Below are positions 14,637-23,046 of a stretch of DNA of 29,759 bases, in pieces. Both the position numbers and the translations under genes were made by a program. How positions within the stretch are numbered: position 1 is the first letter of the stretch; each line of letters begins with the position of its first letter. This DNA comes from Candidatus Pelagibacterales bacterium (GTDB lineage: Bacteria; Pseudomonadota; Alphaproteobacteria; TMED109), in the NCBI GenBank assembly GCA_002732015.1, contig PCCU01000055.1, positions 1 to 29,759 of the forward strand, read 5' to 3'. The notes under the pieces were generated by a model. That model was not told where the DNA came from, searched no databases, and saw nothing but the letters and a program-made list of their open reading frames with translations.

Positions 14637-15788
14637 ATGATGCGAATTTTTTTAAAGTTATTTTTATTTATATTTTTTTCAAACTTTTTAATAAGTAAAT
14701 CTTTTTCAGAAGTTACAATGTCTGGATATCAAGAGTTTTTTGCTGGGTCAGCAGATCAAAGTACGCGTGGAGCACTTGATATGTCTACCAATACAGGAGT
14801 ATCACAAGGTGGTTTATCTAATGGTTCTTACACTAGATTAGTAGCTACTGCTTCTGCTACATTGGATAATGGTATTGAAGTTATTGGAGTATATTCTATT
14901 ATGAAAGATGATAAAAGTGGTGGTGATACAGATGTACTAGGTGTATCTACTAACCAAAATGATATCAGCCTTTCTGGTGGATTTGGAACTTTTACTATAG
15001 GGAATACAGGGTCAACTGGCAGTATGATGCATTACAGAGCATCAACCATTATCCCTACAGCGGAGCCTGATGGAGCTGTTATAGGTCACTTCTATTCTGG
15101 AGGTAGTAATGATTATGGAAGAGCTGATGAGGTAGGATATGCTGAAGATAGTATGAAAGTTAGATATTTGTCAAATGTATATGAAGGTTTTTCTTTTGGT
15201 ATACAGTACGGCTCTTCATTAAGAAGTACTCCAGCTAGAACCTCAGGTAGTGATAAAAATTGTTCAACAGCAAGTGACCAAACAGGACACGGTTGTTATA
15301 CAGATGTTATAGATGCAGTAGTTAAATATGAAGGAACATTTGATGGAATTACTATTGGTGCAACATATGGGATGATTGGTGGAAATACAAATATTATTGC
15401 TGGAGCAGAATATAATGATTTAGAAGCTGATATATTTACTGCAAATGTTGGTTACGGTGGGTTAACTGTACAATACAAGTATCAGGATACTGCCGACTCA
15501 GGTCAATTAAAGTCAACTACTGATGATGGAGATAATACAGGTAGCACATTGTGTGGAGTATATGCTGCAGGTAATGTGACTGCAGGTATATGTGGAGTTG
15601 AAACAGAGTTTAAAGAGTCTGGAGTAACAGCTAAAAATGACTCAAAAACAATGGTGTATGGTTTAGGATATAACTTAGGTGGTGGAGTAATGCTAGAAGC
15701 CGCATATTTTTCTGTTGAGCAAAGTCAAGGGGCTACTAAAGACACAGATGCAGATGGTGTTATATCAAAAATAAGTTTTGGCTTCTAA
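14637..15788 (+). CDS. Outer-membrane porin
   Basis: A 383-residue protein with a signal peptide (hydrophobic LKLFLFIFFSNFLI) and a mature N-terminus SEVTMSGYQEFFAGS, the typical start of alphaproteobacterial Gram-negative porins. It then has many alternating Gly/Ser/aromatic strands (for example GGFGTFTIGNTGS and LEAAYFSVEQSQG) and a C-terminal Phe in SKISFGF, the usual outer-membrane insertion signal. It should form a diffusion pore. Two ATGs are possible: 14637 lies only 3 bases from AGGAG and 14640 lies 6, so the second may be used. A strong terminator follows. Upstream is the AT-rich end of the glucosylglycerate cluster, so the gene is probably transcribed on its own. Confidence 0.88.
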   Translation: MMRIFLKLFLFIFFSNFLISKSFSEVTMSGYQEFFAGSADQSTRGALDMSTNTGVSQGGLSNGSYTRLVATASATLDNGIEVIGVYSIMKDDKSGGDTDVLGVSTNQNDISLSGGFGTFTIGNTGSTGSMMHYRASTIIPTAEPDGAVIGHFYSGGSNDYGRADEVGYAEDSMKVRYLSNVYEGFSFGIQYGSSLRSTPARTSGSDKNCSTASDQTGHGCYTDVIDAVVKYEGTFDGITIGATYGMIGGNTNIIAGAEYNDLEADIFTANVGYGGLTVQYKYQDTADSGQLKSTTDDGDNTGSTLCGVYAAGNVTAGICGVETEFKESGVTAKNDSKTMVYGLGYNLGGGVMLEAAYFSVEQSQGATKDTDADGVISKISFGF

Positions 15789-15839
15789 AAAAAAGTCAAA
15801 AAATAAAGTATTCATTTCATAGAATACTTCCGTAAATAA

Positions 15840-15877
15840 AGGCAGTTATTTTCATAAGATAGCTGCCTATTTTTTTT
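15840..15877 (+). terminator. Rho-independent terminator after the porin
   Basis: A 13-bp stem pairs 15840-15852 with 15856-15868, with two G-U pairs and a CAT loop. It is followed by eight Ts (15870-15877). A smaller hairpin (AAGTATTC with GAATACTT) lies just before it. Confidence 0.88.
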
Positions 15878-15933
15878 AAATTTACTAATTTTTAAATTAT
15901 TAGTGTATATTAAAATATTTAAGGATTACAAAA

Positions 15934-16179
15934 ATTAATAAAAATATTCCAGTAAAAAAACCATTTCAGTTATTAGCTTGGATATCTACTTTCTCTATAT
16001 TATTTGGGGCATTTTTAGCTAGCTTTGTTCCTGAACTTTATTACCATCACTATTTTTTTCTATTTGGGAATGGACTATTAGCTTTTACAGCATTTTTGTG
16101 GAGAGAATACTCCTTGCTAGTTCTTAATTCAGGATTAAGTTTAATATACATTTTCGGCATATTTTATGAATTCATATAA
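15934..16179 (+). CDS. Small polytopic membrane protein; apparent ATT start
   Basis: An 81-residue protein reaching its TAA at 16177-16179. It is hydrophobic throughout, with three likely membrane segments: LLAWISTFSILFGAFLASFV, YFFLFGNGLLAFTAFLW and SLLVLNSGLSLIYIFGIFY. No ATG, GTG or TTG precedes the conserved-looking hydrophobic part; ATT 15934 with AAGGA eight bases upstream is the best start. The stop overlaps the next gene's ATG by 14 bases, as expected for coupled translation, and the frame is open with no stop. No family is recognised. Coding status rests on the composition, the ribosome binding site and the overlap. Confidence 0.55.
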   Translation: MNKNIPVKKPFQLLAWISTFSILFGAFLASFVPELYYHHYFFLFGNGLLAFTAFLWREYSLLVLNSGLSLIYIFGIFYEFI

Positions 16180-17416
16180 GTTTTTCTTAGTTTTTTTATT
16201 AATATTTTTTAACTTTGAACTAGTTTCATTTCAACTAGATAAGGGCACCCCTGAGAGTGTAGGGATGTCTAGTAAGAAATTGCAAAGTATAAATGATATT
16301 TTTGAAGATGCAATTTTAAAAAAGAAATTTCCGGGAGCAGTGATAGCAATATCTAGGAAAGGAAAATTAATATATTTTGAAAGTTTTGGTTGGCAAAATT
16401 ATTCTAAAAAAATTCCTATGAAAAAAGACTCTATTTTTAGAATATACTCTATGACTAAACCAATTGTTAGCATTGCTACAATGATTCTTCATGAAAGAGG
16501 TAAATTATTCTTATCAGAACCAATCTATAAATATCTTCCAGAATTTAAAGAAATGAAAGTTTTAAAAAGAAATAATAAAGGTATAGAAAGTTTGTATCCA
16601 ATAAAAAGACCTATTACAGTTCATGATTTGTTAAGACACACTTCTGGATTAACCTATGGAGTTTTTGGAAACTCTCCAGCAAAAAGAAAGCTAAAAGACT
16701 CAGACATAGGCGTTTTAAATAATATAAATATTTCTTTAGAGGAGTATGTGAAAAAATTATCTACCTTTCCATTAGCGTATCAACCAGGAACCAACTGGGA
16801 GTATGGAAGGTCAGTAGAGGTACTTGGTAGAATTATTGAAAAAGTTTCAAAATTACAACTAGATGAATTTTTACTAAGAAATATATTTTTACCATTAAAG
16901 ATGAGAGATACAGGTTTTTTTGTAGAAGAAAAGGACTGGGGTAGAATAGCAGAGCCTTTTAAAGATACGGGAGAGCCAGAATTAATAAAAATTAAGCATT
17001 CTCCAGTTTTTTTAACAGGAGGTCATGGCCTGGTATCTACTGTAGGAGATTATATGAATTTTTGTTTAATGTTACTGAATGATGGTTTTTTAACAAATAA
17101 TTCTTTTATAGGTAAAAAAACAGTTGAATATATGACATCTAATCATTTGGGAGATAATATTAATAGAAAAGGTCCTTATTATTTACCAGGTGAAGGATAT
17201 GGCTTTGGATTAGGTTTTGCTGTAAGAGAAGCGAATGGAATTTCTCCTTGGCCAGGTACTAAAGGTGAGTACTTTTGGGCAGGATATGCAGGAACTTATT
17301 TTTGGGTAGATCCTAAAGAAAGTTTGGTAGTGATATCTATGACTCAGTCAGTTAATAACAGAATGGAATATAGAAAATTATTACGTAATTTAGTTTATCA
17401 ATCTATTTTAAAATAA
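16166..17416 (+). CDS. Serine beta-lactamase-fold hydrolase (class C/esterase type), secreted
   Basis: A 416-residue protein with a signal peptide (hydrophobic FFLVFLLIFFNFELV). The SxxK catalytic motif is SMTK (Ser95, Lys98) in FRIYSMTKPI. The YxN-position motif is Tyr213 in WEYGRSVEVLGRIIEK, with Arg replacing the usual Asn. A GGHGLVST segment lies in the region of the third motif. This is the penicillin-binding-protein-like fold shared by class C beta-lactamases, DD-peptidases and many esterases, so antibiotic hydrolysis should not be assumed. The change in the second motif makes an esterase or a peptidase likely. The last base of its TAA is the first base of the next ATG, so it is co-translated with the YjbQ gene. 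Confidence 0.82.
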   Translation: MNSYKFFLVFLLIFFNFELVSFQLDKGTPESVGMSSKKLQSINDIFEDAILKKKFPGAVIAISRKGKLIYFESFGWQNYSKKIPMKKDSIFRIYSMTKPIVSIATMILHERGKLFLSEPIYKYLPEFKEMKVLKRNNKGIESLYPIKRPITVHDLLRHTSGLTYGVFGNSPAKRKLKDSDIGVLNNINISLEEYVKKLSTFPLAYQPGTNWEYGRSVEVLGRIIEKVSKLQLDEFLLRNIFLPLKMRDTGFFVEEKDWGRIAEPFKDTGEPELIKIKHSPVFLTGGHGLVSTVGDYMNFCLMLLNDGFLTNNSFIGKKTVEYMTSNHLGDNINRKGPYYLPGEGYGFGLGFAVREANGISPWPGTKGEYFWAGYAGTYFWVDPKESLVVISMTQSVNNRMEYRKLLRNLVYQSILK

Positions 17417-17832
17417 TGCATCAAATTATAGGAGATATGGAATTAGATACTAATGGTCCTAGTTTAATAGATATAACTAGACATATTGCCTCTTGGATAA
17501 AAATAAATAAATTAGAAAAAGGCATTTTAAATTTACATATTTTGCATACAAGTGCTTCTTTATTAATACAAGAAAATGCTGATCCAGACGTTTTACAAGA
17601 TCTTTTAAATTTTTATTCAAAAATTGCTCCTACAAATAATAATTATAAACATCAATCTGAGGGTAAAGATGATATGCCTGCGCATATTAAAAGTTCATTA
17701 ACTAATACATCTCTATCGATAAGTGTGCAACAAAGGAAGCTAATGCTAGGCACGTGGCAAGGTATATATTTATTTGAACATAGAGAAAAATCTATGACAA
17801 GAAAAGTTAACCTTCACTTTTTAGGACAATGA
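17416..17832 (+). CDS. yjbQ: YjbQ/UPF0047 family protein
   Basis: A 138-residue cytosolic protein of the UPF0047 (YjbQ) family. The family hallmarks are HTSASLLIQENADPDV near residues 44-59, a central MPAHIKSSL, and the C-terminal LMLGTWQGIYLFEHRE with its conserved His and Arg. Members have been reported to have thiamine phosphate synthase-like activity in vitro, though the physiological role is unsettled. The ATG shares one base with the previous gene's stop, so translation is coupled to the serine hydrolase. There is no obvious metabolic link between the two. Confidence 0.88.
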   Translation: MHQIIGDMELDTNGPSLIDITRHIASWIKINKLEKGILNLHILHTSASLLIQENADPDVLQDLLNFYSKIAPTNNNYKHQSEGKDDMPAHIKSSLTNTSLSISVQQRKLMLGTWQGIYLFEHREKSMTRKVNLHFLGQ

Positions 17833-17887
17833 TAAATATTGATATAATATAAACCATATGGTATTTAAATAATAAACGGAGATTATA

Positions 17888-18337
17888 ATGAGGATATTAA
17901 AAATTTTAGTGATACTTGGGTTATTATGTACAACATCAAAAAGTTATTCTGTTGAATTTGGAACTGAAGAAGAGGCTAAAGCAATGTTAGATAGAGCAGT
18001 AAATTTAATGAAATTTAACGAATTGTTTGCTTTAGAACAAATGACAGAAGGAGCAGGAGGTTTTAAAGTAAAGGACCTTTATCCACTTTGTGTAAATGCC
18101 AATGGTATATTAGTTGGACATCCAGTAAATGTAGGATTTAACTTACTTGAATTCGTAGACAGTGATGGTAAAAATGTTGGCGAAGAATTTCTTAAGGTAG
18201 CTCAAGAAAATAAAATTAGTAAGGTGACATATAAATTAGCTCGTATTACTACGGAAGATGAAAAGGAGTTTGAAAAAACTGCTTTAGTTACTAAAGTAAA
18301 AAAATATATTTGCGCAGTAGGCTTTTATAGTAATTAG
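17888..18337 (+). CDS. Secreted single-Cache-domain protein
   Basis: A 149-residue protein with a signal peptide (hydrophobic KILVILGLLCTTS). The Cache-like core has a helix with EEAKAMLDRAVNLMK, then LYPLCVNANGILVGHPVNVGFNL, the usual strand-turn-strand that binds small ligands, and a C-terminal pair containing KVKKYICAVGFYSN. Cache domains sense metabolites in the periplasm, usually as part of a receptor, but this is the domain alone. CGGAG lies 6-7 bases upstream of the ATG. The 3' end overlaps the convergent Nnr gene by 4 bases. A TATAAT-like -10 (17843-17848) lies in the 55-base spacer and may serve it. Confidence 0.8.
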   Translation: MRILKILVILGLLCTTSKSYSVEFGTEEEAKAMLDRAVNLMKFNELFALEQMTEGAGGFKVKDLYPLCVNANGILVGHPVNVGFNLLEFVDSDGKNVGEEFLKVAQENKISKVTYKLARITTEDEKEFEKTALVTKVKKYICAVGFYSN

Positions 18338-19758
18338 TAAAATTCTATAGACGAACTAATTTTTTTTAAAAGGTCTCCTGCAACTAAAGTTTTTTGACCC
18401 TCAGCTAATATTTTTTTTGCTGCAATAGTATGTATTATCACTCCAGCTACTTCTGGATGTTTGTTTTTTTGTGCTATTAAAGCGCCAATTATTCCTGCTA
18501 ATACATCTCCTGTTCCTGCAGATGCTAAAATGCTATTAGAAAAGTCATTTATATACATATTATTATTATTAATAACCAATGTTCCTGGGCCTTTAAGAAC
18601 CCACCTACCACCATATTTATTATGCATATTTTTAATAGCTTCAAACCTATTTCTAAACTCCATACCTAACAAATTTCTTGCTTCGCCATGATGAGGAGTT
18701 CCAATAAGCAGGGTTCTTCTTCTTTTTAAAGAATTAGTTGCAAGCCAATTTATACCATCGGCATCTAATACTAATGGTATTTTTTTTTTCCATAAATATT
18801 TTAAAATTTCATCGCCATTGTTACCTAGGCCTGGGCCAGCGATAGCAACATCCATCTTATCTATTATTTTAGAAATACTTTCTAATTTAGCAGGAATTCT
18901 GATTACTTCATTTGGTAGTTTATTAAAATTATTTGTGCATATAAAAACCTTTCCACATCCTGTTTTTAAAGCTGCTAATGCAGATAGATTAGCAGCTCCA
19001 GGCATATTATCCCAACCTCCTAATATTAGGACATTGCCAAACTTTCCTTTATGTGCTGTTTTTTTTCTTTTAATTAATACTTTATTTTTATTATCTAATA
19101 GCAAACTAGAGACTTTTTGAATTTTATTACTATTAGTGATTCCTAAATCTGTAAATAATAATTCTCCGGCAAACTTTAATCCATCACCTGTGTAGCAACC
19201 TTGTTTTCTTGTCAGACACATTATTGTATGGTTAGCACAAATAGTATTTGGGTAAGCAATACCTGTATCAGGGTTTAATCCAGAGGGAATATCAATAGAG
19301 ACTATATTGATATTTTTTTTTTTTGATTTATTAATAAGTTTAATAGTTTTTTCAATTAATCCTTCTGGCTTTCTTGATATACCGATACCTAAAATACCAT
19401 CAAGAATAAGAATTTTTTTTCTTGATTTTAAAATACTATTGTTAAAACTTTGTTCTTTTAGACCAATACTATTTAAAAGAAATAATAACTTTTTTGAATT
19501 ATTTTTTCTTTTTGATAAATTTACTAATATTATGTTTTCATTATTTAATTTAGCTTGAATAGAAAATGCTATTGCGTCACCTCCATTATTTCCTGGTCCT
19601 GCAATCGCAATAATCTGGTCGTAATTAAATTTTTTTTTTACAATTTCATATAGGTTATGCCCAGCCCTCATCATTAGTAATAGACTAGGAATATTTTTTT
19701 TTCCTAATTTTTTTTCTAATATCCTAGTGTTAAGCTTATCATATAAGAAAGTTTTCAT
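18334..19758 (-). CDS. nnr: Bifunctional NAD(P)H-hydrate repair enzyme (epimerase plus dehydratase)
   Basis: A 474-residue cytosolic protein that repairs damaged NAD(P)H hydrates. The N-terminal YjeF_N epimerase domain (about 1-210) has IAIAGPGNNGGDAIAFS and VSIDIPSGLNPDTG. The C-terminal ADP-dependent dehydratase domain (about 230-474) has GKFGNVLILGGWDNMPGAA, VAIAGPGLGNN, LVLDADGINWLA, TPHHGEARNLL and the ribokinase-like SAGTGDVLAGIIGALIAQ with its GTGD signature. Both domains are complete, so the usual fused gene is intact. It shares 4 bases (ATGA) with the gene upstream on the same strand, which fits an operon with the alpha/beta hydrolase. Confidence 0.95.
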   Translation of the reverse strand: MKTFLYDKLNTRILEKKLGKKNIPSLLLMMRAGHNLYEIVKKKFNYDQIIAIAGPGNNGGDAIAFSIQAKLNNENIILVNLSKRKNNSKKLLFLLNSIGLKEQSFNNSILKSRKKILILDGILGIGISRKPEGLIEKTIKLINKSKKKNINIVSIDIPSGLNPDTGIAYPNTICANHTIMCLTRKQGCYTGDGLKFAGELLFTDLGITNSNKIQKVSSLLLDNKNKVLIKRKKTAHKGKFGNVLILGGWDNMPGAANLSALAALKTGCGKVFICTNNFNKLPNEVIRIPAKLESISKIIDKMDVAIAGPGLGNNGDEILKYLWKKKIPLVLDADGINWLATNSLKRRRTLLIGTPHHGEARNLLGMEFRNRFEAIKNMHNKYGGRWVLKGPGTLVINNNNMYINDFSNSILASAGTGDVLAGIIGALIAQKNKHPEVAGVIIHTIAAKKILAEGQKTLVAGDLLKKISSSIEFY

Positions 19759-20600
19759 TGTTTTGTAAAAGATAAATTTATAATTTCTTTAACTATACTT
19801 TTAGTGTTATCTGCTAAAGTATCTATCAAACTAAAGTGGTTATCATTTTTGCAGACTATTTTTTTACAATTATAACCACAAAGTTTTAAATAATTCATAT
19901 ATTTATAACTTTGTTCTATCCAGAGTGAGGGTTCATTTTCTCCATATGATATAATAGTTGGGACCTTAAGTAATGGCTTATGCTTGAATGGATTATTTTT
20001 TATTGCTTCTTTATGAGATAAACCTATCTCTTTATTTATACTTAAATTAGTGACTATTTCTGTATCATATATACCACTTATTAAAGCTACTCCCTTAATG
20101 TAATTTTTAATTAACCCATATTTTTTCCAGTCTACATTAAGCATTAATGATACTAAGTGCGCGCCTGCTGAATGACCTGATAGAACAATATTATTATTGT
20201 CTGCATTAAATTTATTTGCATTATTATATATCCATACAATGGCTTTAATAATCTGTTTTTTTATTTCTGTTAACTTAACATTTGGACATAGGTCATAATT
20301 AATGTTAAAAAAACAAATTTTCTTTTCTACAAATGGAATTGCCATGTGCGTATGATAAGATTTATCTAATGCTCGCCAATATCCACCATGTATAAATATA
20401 TGAATAGGTAAATTAGTATTGTTGCTCTTGTAATATACATCTAATTTTTGTAAGTCAGAGTTTCCGTAGTTAATGTTTTTTTTACCATTAAGTATTGTTT
20501 CGGCTAATTTAGCTTTTTTACTTGAATTTTTAAGGTAACTCTCATAATCAGCTACAGCAAGTCTAGGGTTAAAACTTCTCTCTATATTCTCTGAATTCAT
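19755..20600 (-). CDS. Alpha/beta hydrolase, kynurenine formamidase/esterase-like
   Basis: A 281-residue cytosolic hydrolase. The oxyanion motif is HGGYWRALDK (71-80), the nucleophile elbow is GHSAGAH with Ser144, the acid is likely Glu221 or Glu223 in SYGENEPS, and the catalytic His is His255 in NDNHFSLID. The HGGYW oxyanion segment and overall length recall arylformamidase-like (KynB/BNA7-type) and hormone-sensitive-lipase-like esterases. Substrate cannot be told from sequence. It lies upstream of nnr with a 4-base overlap, and its start is the ATG at 20600-20598. Confidence 0.8.
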   Translation of the reverse strand: MNSENIERSFNPRLAVADYESYLKNSSKKAKLAETILNGKKNINYGNSDLQKLDVYYKSNNTNLPIHIFIHGGYWRALDKSYHTHMAIPFVEKKICFFNINYDLCPNVKLTEIKKQIIKAIVWIYNNANKFNADNNNIVLSGHSAGAHLVSLMLNVDWKKYGLIKNYIKGVALISGIYDTEIVTNLSINKEIGLSHKEAIKNNPFKHKPLLKVPTIISYGENEPSLWIEQSYKYMNYLKLCGYNCKKIVCKNDNHFSLIDTLADNTKSIVKEIINLSFTKQ

Positions 20601-20708
20601 AAACTTAACATATAATAATTCATTAAAAAATATAACTAATTTATAATAAATGATCCAAATTCATATATTAACGTAAGTATAAATATATATATATTATTGG
20701 AGTTATAC

Positions 20709-20942
20709 ATGATAAAAAATTACTACAACTTAGTTATGAGTTCAGAGACAAATGGACTTTCTGAATTGCCGAACATGGTTAAATTTCAATTGATGACACT
20801 TCTTTCATTTATGTGGTCTATAGTTTTTACTTTAATGGTGGGAAGTTACTTGGTGTTAGGACCTACTATGTTTTTGCATGTACTTTTTTTAATAGGTATC
20901 TTTTTTACTTCTACAGTTTATAAAAATTCTAAATCTCAGTAA
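20709..20942 (+). CDS. Small membrane protein, two segments, unknown
   Basis: A 77-residue protein from ATG 20709, chosen because GGAG lies about 6 bases before it; an upstream TTG at 20697 in the same frame overlaps that site. It has an N-terminal hydrophilic stretch and then two hydrophobic segments, LMTLLSFMWSIVFTLMVGSY and MFLHVLFLIGIFFTSTV. It ends with a basic tail. The stop lies one base before the end of the convergent gene at 20944. No recognised family. Confidence 0.6.
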   Translation: MIKNYYNLVMSSETNGLSELPNMVKFQLMTLLSFMWSIVFTLMVGSYLVLGPTMFLHVLFLIGIFFTSTVYKNSKSQ

Positions 20943-20943
20943 A

Positions 20944-21660
20944 TTATTTATTAGATACAGGTTTTTCTATTATTACATTAGAATCTTCTAATGTTTTTGC
21001 CCATATCATTTTTTTTATTTCAAACTTTTTTAAAACTTCCTTAAGTTCTATCTGATCCGGAGATATGTTGCACTGATTTTTTGTCGTCCAGTTAAATTTT
21101 TTATAAACTTTACCATCATCAGATAAACTTGATACTAATAACTCTTGACCTGAAGCTTTTACACAGTTTTCTGAATTAATTCCTGAAAAAATAAGTACAT
21201 TTTTACCATTAATACTTGAAGTAGCAACAGCTTTATTATTTATTAAAGTAACTTTATTGGAACCTATTTCACTTTTTAAACTGTAAACTGATTTCATTAC
21301 TTTATTGATTGTTGCATTTGGACCATACATGCTAAAAATAATGAACTTTTCTTTTTTATCTTCTCCTGGCAGATCTACCCATCCATAAGCACCGCTCAAA
21401 GGAGAAAAAGATTGCTTTTTTCTAGAATTAAAAATATTAATTCCACCTGTAATTGTTGATACACCAGATAGTTTAGATGGTAGGACATCTGTTAAAGAAC
21501 TTTTTTTCCATTCAACACCGATAATGATATGATTTGTTTTAATAAATTCATAAGGAGCGTCTGGAAGCATCTCCTTATTTAATGGAGGTGCTCCTGCAAA
21601 TAGAAAATTTTGAAAGTTAGATAATATTATTAAAATTTTGAGTAAAATAAATATTTTCAT
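20944..21660 (-). CDS. Secreted protein, unknown (acetoacetate-decarboxylase-like fold possible)
   Basis: A 238-residue protein with a signal peptide (hydrophobic ILLKILIILSNFQNFLF) followed by AGAPPLNKEMLPDAPY. The mature part is beta-rich, with HIIIGVEWKKSSLTDVLP, SPLSGAYGWVDLPG and FIIFSMYGPNATINKV. The spacing of small and aromatic residues loosely recalls acetoacetate decarboxylase-like folds, but no diagnostic motif is certain. The gene overlaps the stop of the 3-hydroxyacyl-CoA dehydrogenase by one base (TAATG), so the two are translated together. That is odd for a secreted protein and a cytosolic beta-oxidation enzyme. Confidence 0.6.
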   Translation of the reverse strand: MKIFILLKILIILSNFQNFLFAGAPPLNKEMLPDAPYEFIKTNHIIIGVEWKKSSLTDVLPSKLSGVSTITGGINIFNSRKKQSFSPLSGAYGWVDLPGEDKKEKFIIFSMYGPNATINKVMKSVYSLKSEIGSNKVTLINNKAVATSSINGKNVLIFSGINSENCVKASGQELLVSSLSDDGKVYKKFNWTTKNQCNISPDQIELKEVLKKFEIKKMIWAKTLEDSNVIIEKPVSNK

Positions 21661-22964
21661 TATGCACCTATAATTTTTTCGTAATTTCCATTTATGTTCA
21701 GGAACTCATTGTTATTAGAATAAAATGTATCTTTAGTAGAATTGTTTATAACTTCTAACATTCTAGGTAATTTAATTTCTAAATTGTTGCACTTTTCAAT
21801 AACCTTTTTAGGGCCAAGAGCATCTAAGATTTCAAAAGGCCCTTTTTGCCAAGCAAAGCCCCACTTCATAGCATTATCAATATTTACTATATCATTAGCA
21901 ATTTCTGGTATTAAGTCAGCTGCATAAAGAAGTGAGCTGCCCATAACATTCCATACATAATTTCCTTCGAGATTATCTTCTAACATTAAATTATAACTAC
22001 TTGCATTAATGCCTTCTTTTTTAGTTAATACCCACTCGCTGTTTTCTAAGTCATAAACCTCTTTAATTTTCTCTCCATTATTGTTTTTCCGAATTCTATA
22101 AAATCCACCGCCAGTTTTTCTTCCAAGTTGCCCATTATTATACAAACTTAACTCTGCTTCAGGCAAATTCACATAGGGTTTTCCTAAATCATTTTCTGGT
22201 AAATTTAATTCTAGATTTTTTCCAACGGAATACATCACATCTAGGCCTATTAAGTCAATTAGACCGTATAGCCCTGTAGGAGGAAGTCCAACAGGTTTAG
22301 ATAACAATGAGTCCATTTTTTCAATAGTAAGGTTTTTTTTTCTTGCTTCTTTTCCTTCGTGCAAGCCCTTTAACATAAAAAAACAACCAATTCTATTACC
22401 AATAAAATTCACTGTATCTTTGCCATACACAACACCTTTTTCAAAAGTATTCTTTAAAAAAATACTTAATGTTTCTAATGCTTCTTTGGAAGTTTTTTCT
22501 CCAGGAATAAGCTCACACAATTTCATTACTTTTACAGGATTAAAAAAATGAGTAATACAAACATCTTTTAAAAGACTTTCAGGCATATCCTTAGTTATTT
22601 CTTTTAAAGGTATACCCGAGGTATTTGAACTAACAAAAGAGCTTTTAGATCTAAATTTCTCTATTTTTGTAAAAATTTCTCTTTTTATTTCCAGTTTTTC
22701 TACCACAGCTTCACATACCCAATCATAGTTAGCAATCTTATGAAAGTCTTTATCAAAAGTACCAACCTCTATGTTTTTAATATTATCAGGTAAGGACAGC
22801 ATTGGTTTTTTTTCATTAACAATATTCATTTTCGCTTTATTAACACTACTCTCATCAATATCTAATAATAGAACTTTACAATCCTTGTCAGCGGCTAGAG
22901 CCGCAATTCCTGCACCCATGGTGCCAGAACCTAAAACTGCTATAGAGTTGATTTTATTAGCCAT
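21660..22964 (-). CDS. 3-Hydroxyacyl-CoA dehydrogenase
   Basis: A 434-residue cytosolic NAD-dependent enzyme of fatty-acid beta-oxidation. The Rossmann motif GSGTMGAG is at 12-19, the SSNTSGIPL segment follows, and the active site His139 and Glu151 lie in ITHFFNPVKVMKLCELIPG. C-terminal dimerisation segments follow (VYGKDTVNFIGNR, LPPTGLYGLIDLIG, GRKTGGGFY). It lacks the enoyl-CoA hydratase domain that completes FadB- and FadN-type fusions, so it is a stand-alone dehydrogenase. The ATG is preceded by AGGA with 5-base spacing. It is divergent from the epoxide hydrolase gene, with an 82-base spacer between them. Confidence 0.9.
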   Translation of the reverse strand: MANKINSIAVLGSGTMGAGIAALAADKDCKVLLLDIDESSVNKAKMNIVNEKKPMLSLPDNIKNIEVGTFDKDFHKIANYDWVCEAVVEKLEIKREIFTKIEKFRSKSSFVSSNTSGIPLKEITKDMPESLLKDVCITHFFNPVKVMKLCELIPGEKTSKEALETLSIFLKNTFEKGVVYGKDTVNFIGNRIGCFFMLKGLHEGKEARKKNLTIEKMDSLLSKPVGLPPTGLYGLIDLIGLDVMYSVGKNLELNLPENDLGKPYVNLPEAELSLYNNGQLGRKTGGGFYRIRKNNNGEKIKEVYDLENSEWVLTKKEGINASSYNLMLEDNLEGNYVWNVMGSSLLYAADLIPEIANDIVNIDNAMKWGFAWQKGPFEILDALGPKKVIEKCNNLEIKLPRMLEVINNSTKDTFYSNNNEFLNINGNYEKIIGA

Positions 22965-22996
22965 AATAATCCTTTTTTTTTTAATAATAACTTTAA

Positions 22997-23026
22997 TTTA
23001 CAATAATAAATTTATTAGTCTATAAT
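22997..23026 (+). promoter_or_regulatory. Candidate promoter for the epoxide hydrolase/lyase/symporter genes
   Basis: TTTACA (5 of 6 to TTGACA) at 22997-23002, an 18-base spacer, and a perfect TATAAT at 23021-23026. Transcription would begin about 15 bases before ATG 23047, leaving a very short leader with no ribosome binding site. Confidence 0.5.
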
Positions 23027-23046
23027 TACATTAAATAATTTATTAT

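Noticed and set aside
16166..17416. Antibiotic-resistance beta-lactamase
   Set aside because: The second motif is Tyr-Gly-Arg rather than the typical YxN, and the family includes many esterases and peptidases.
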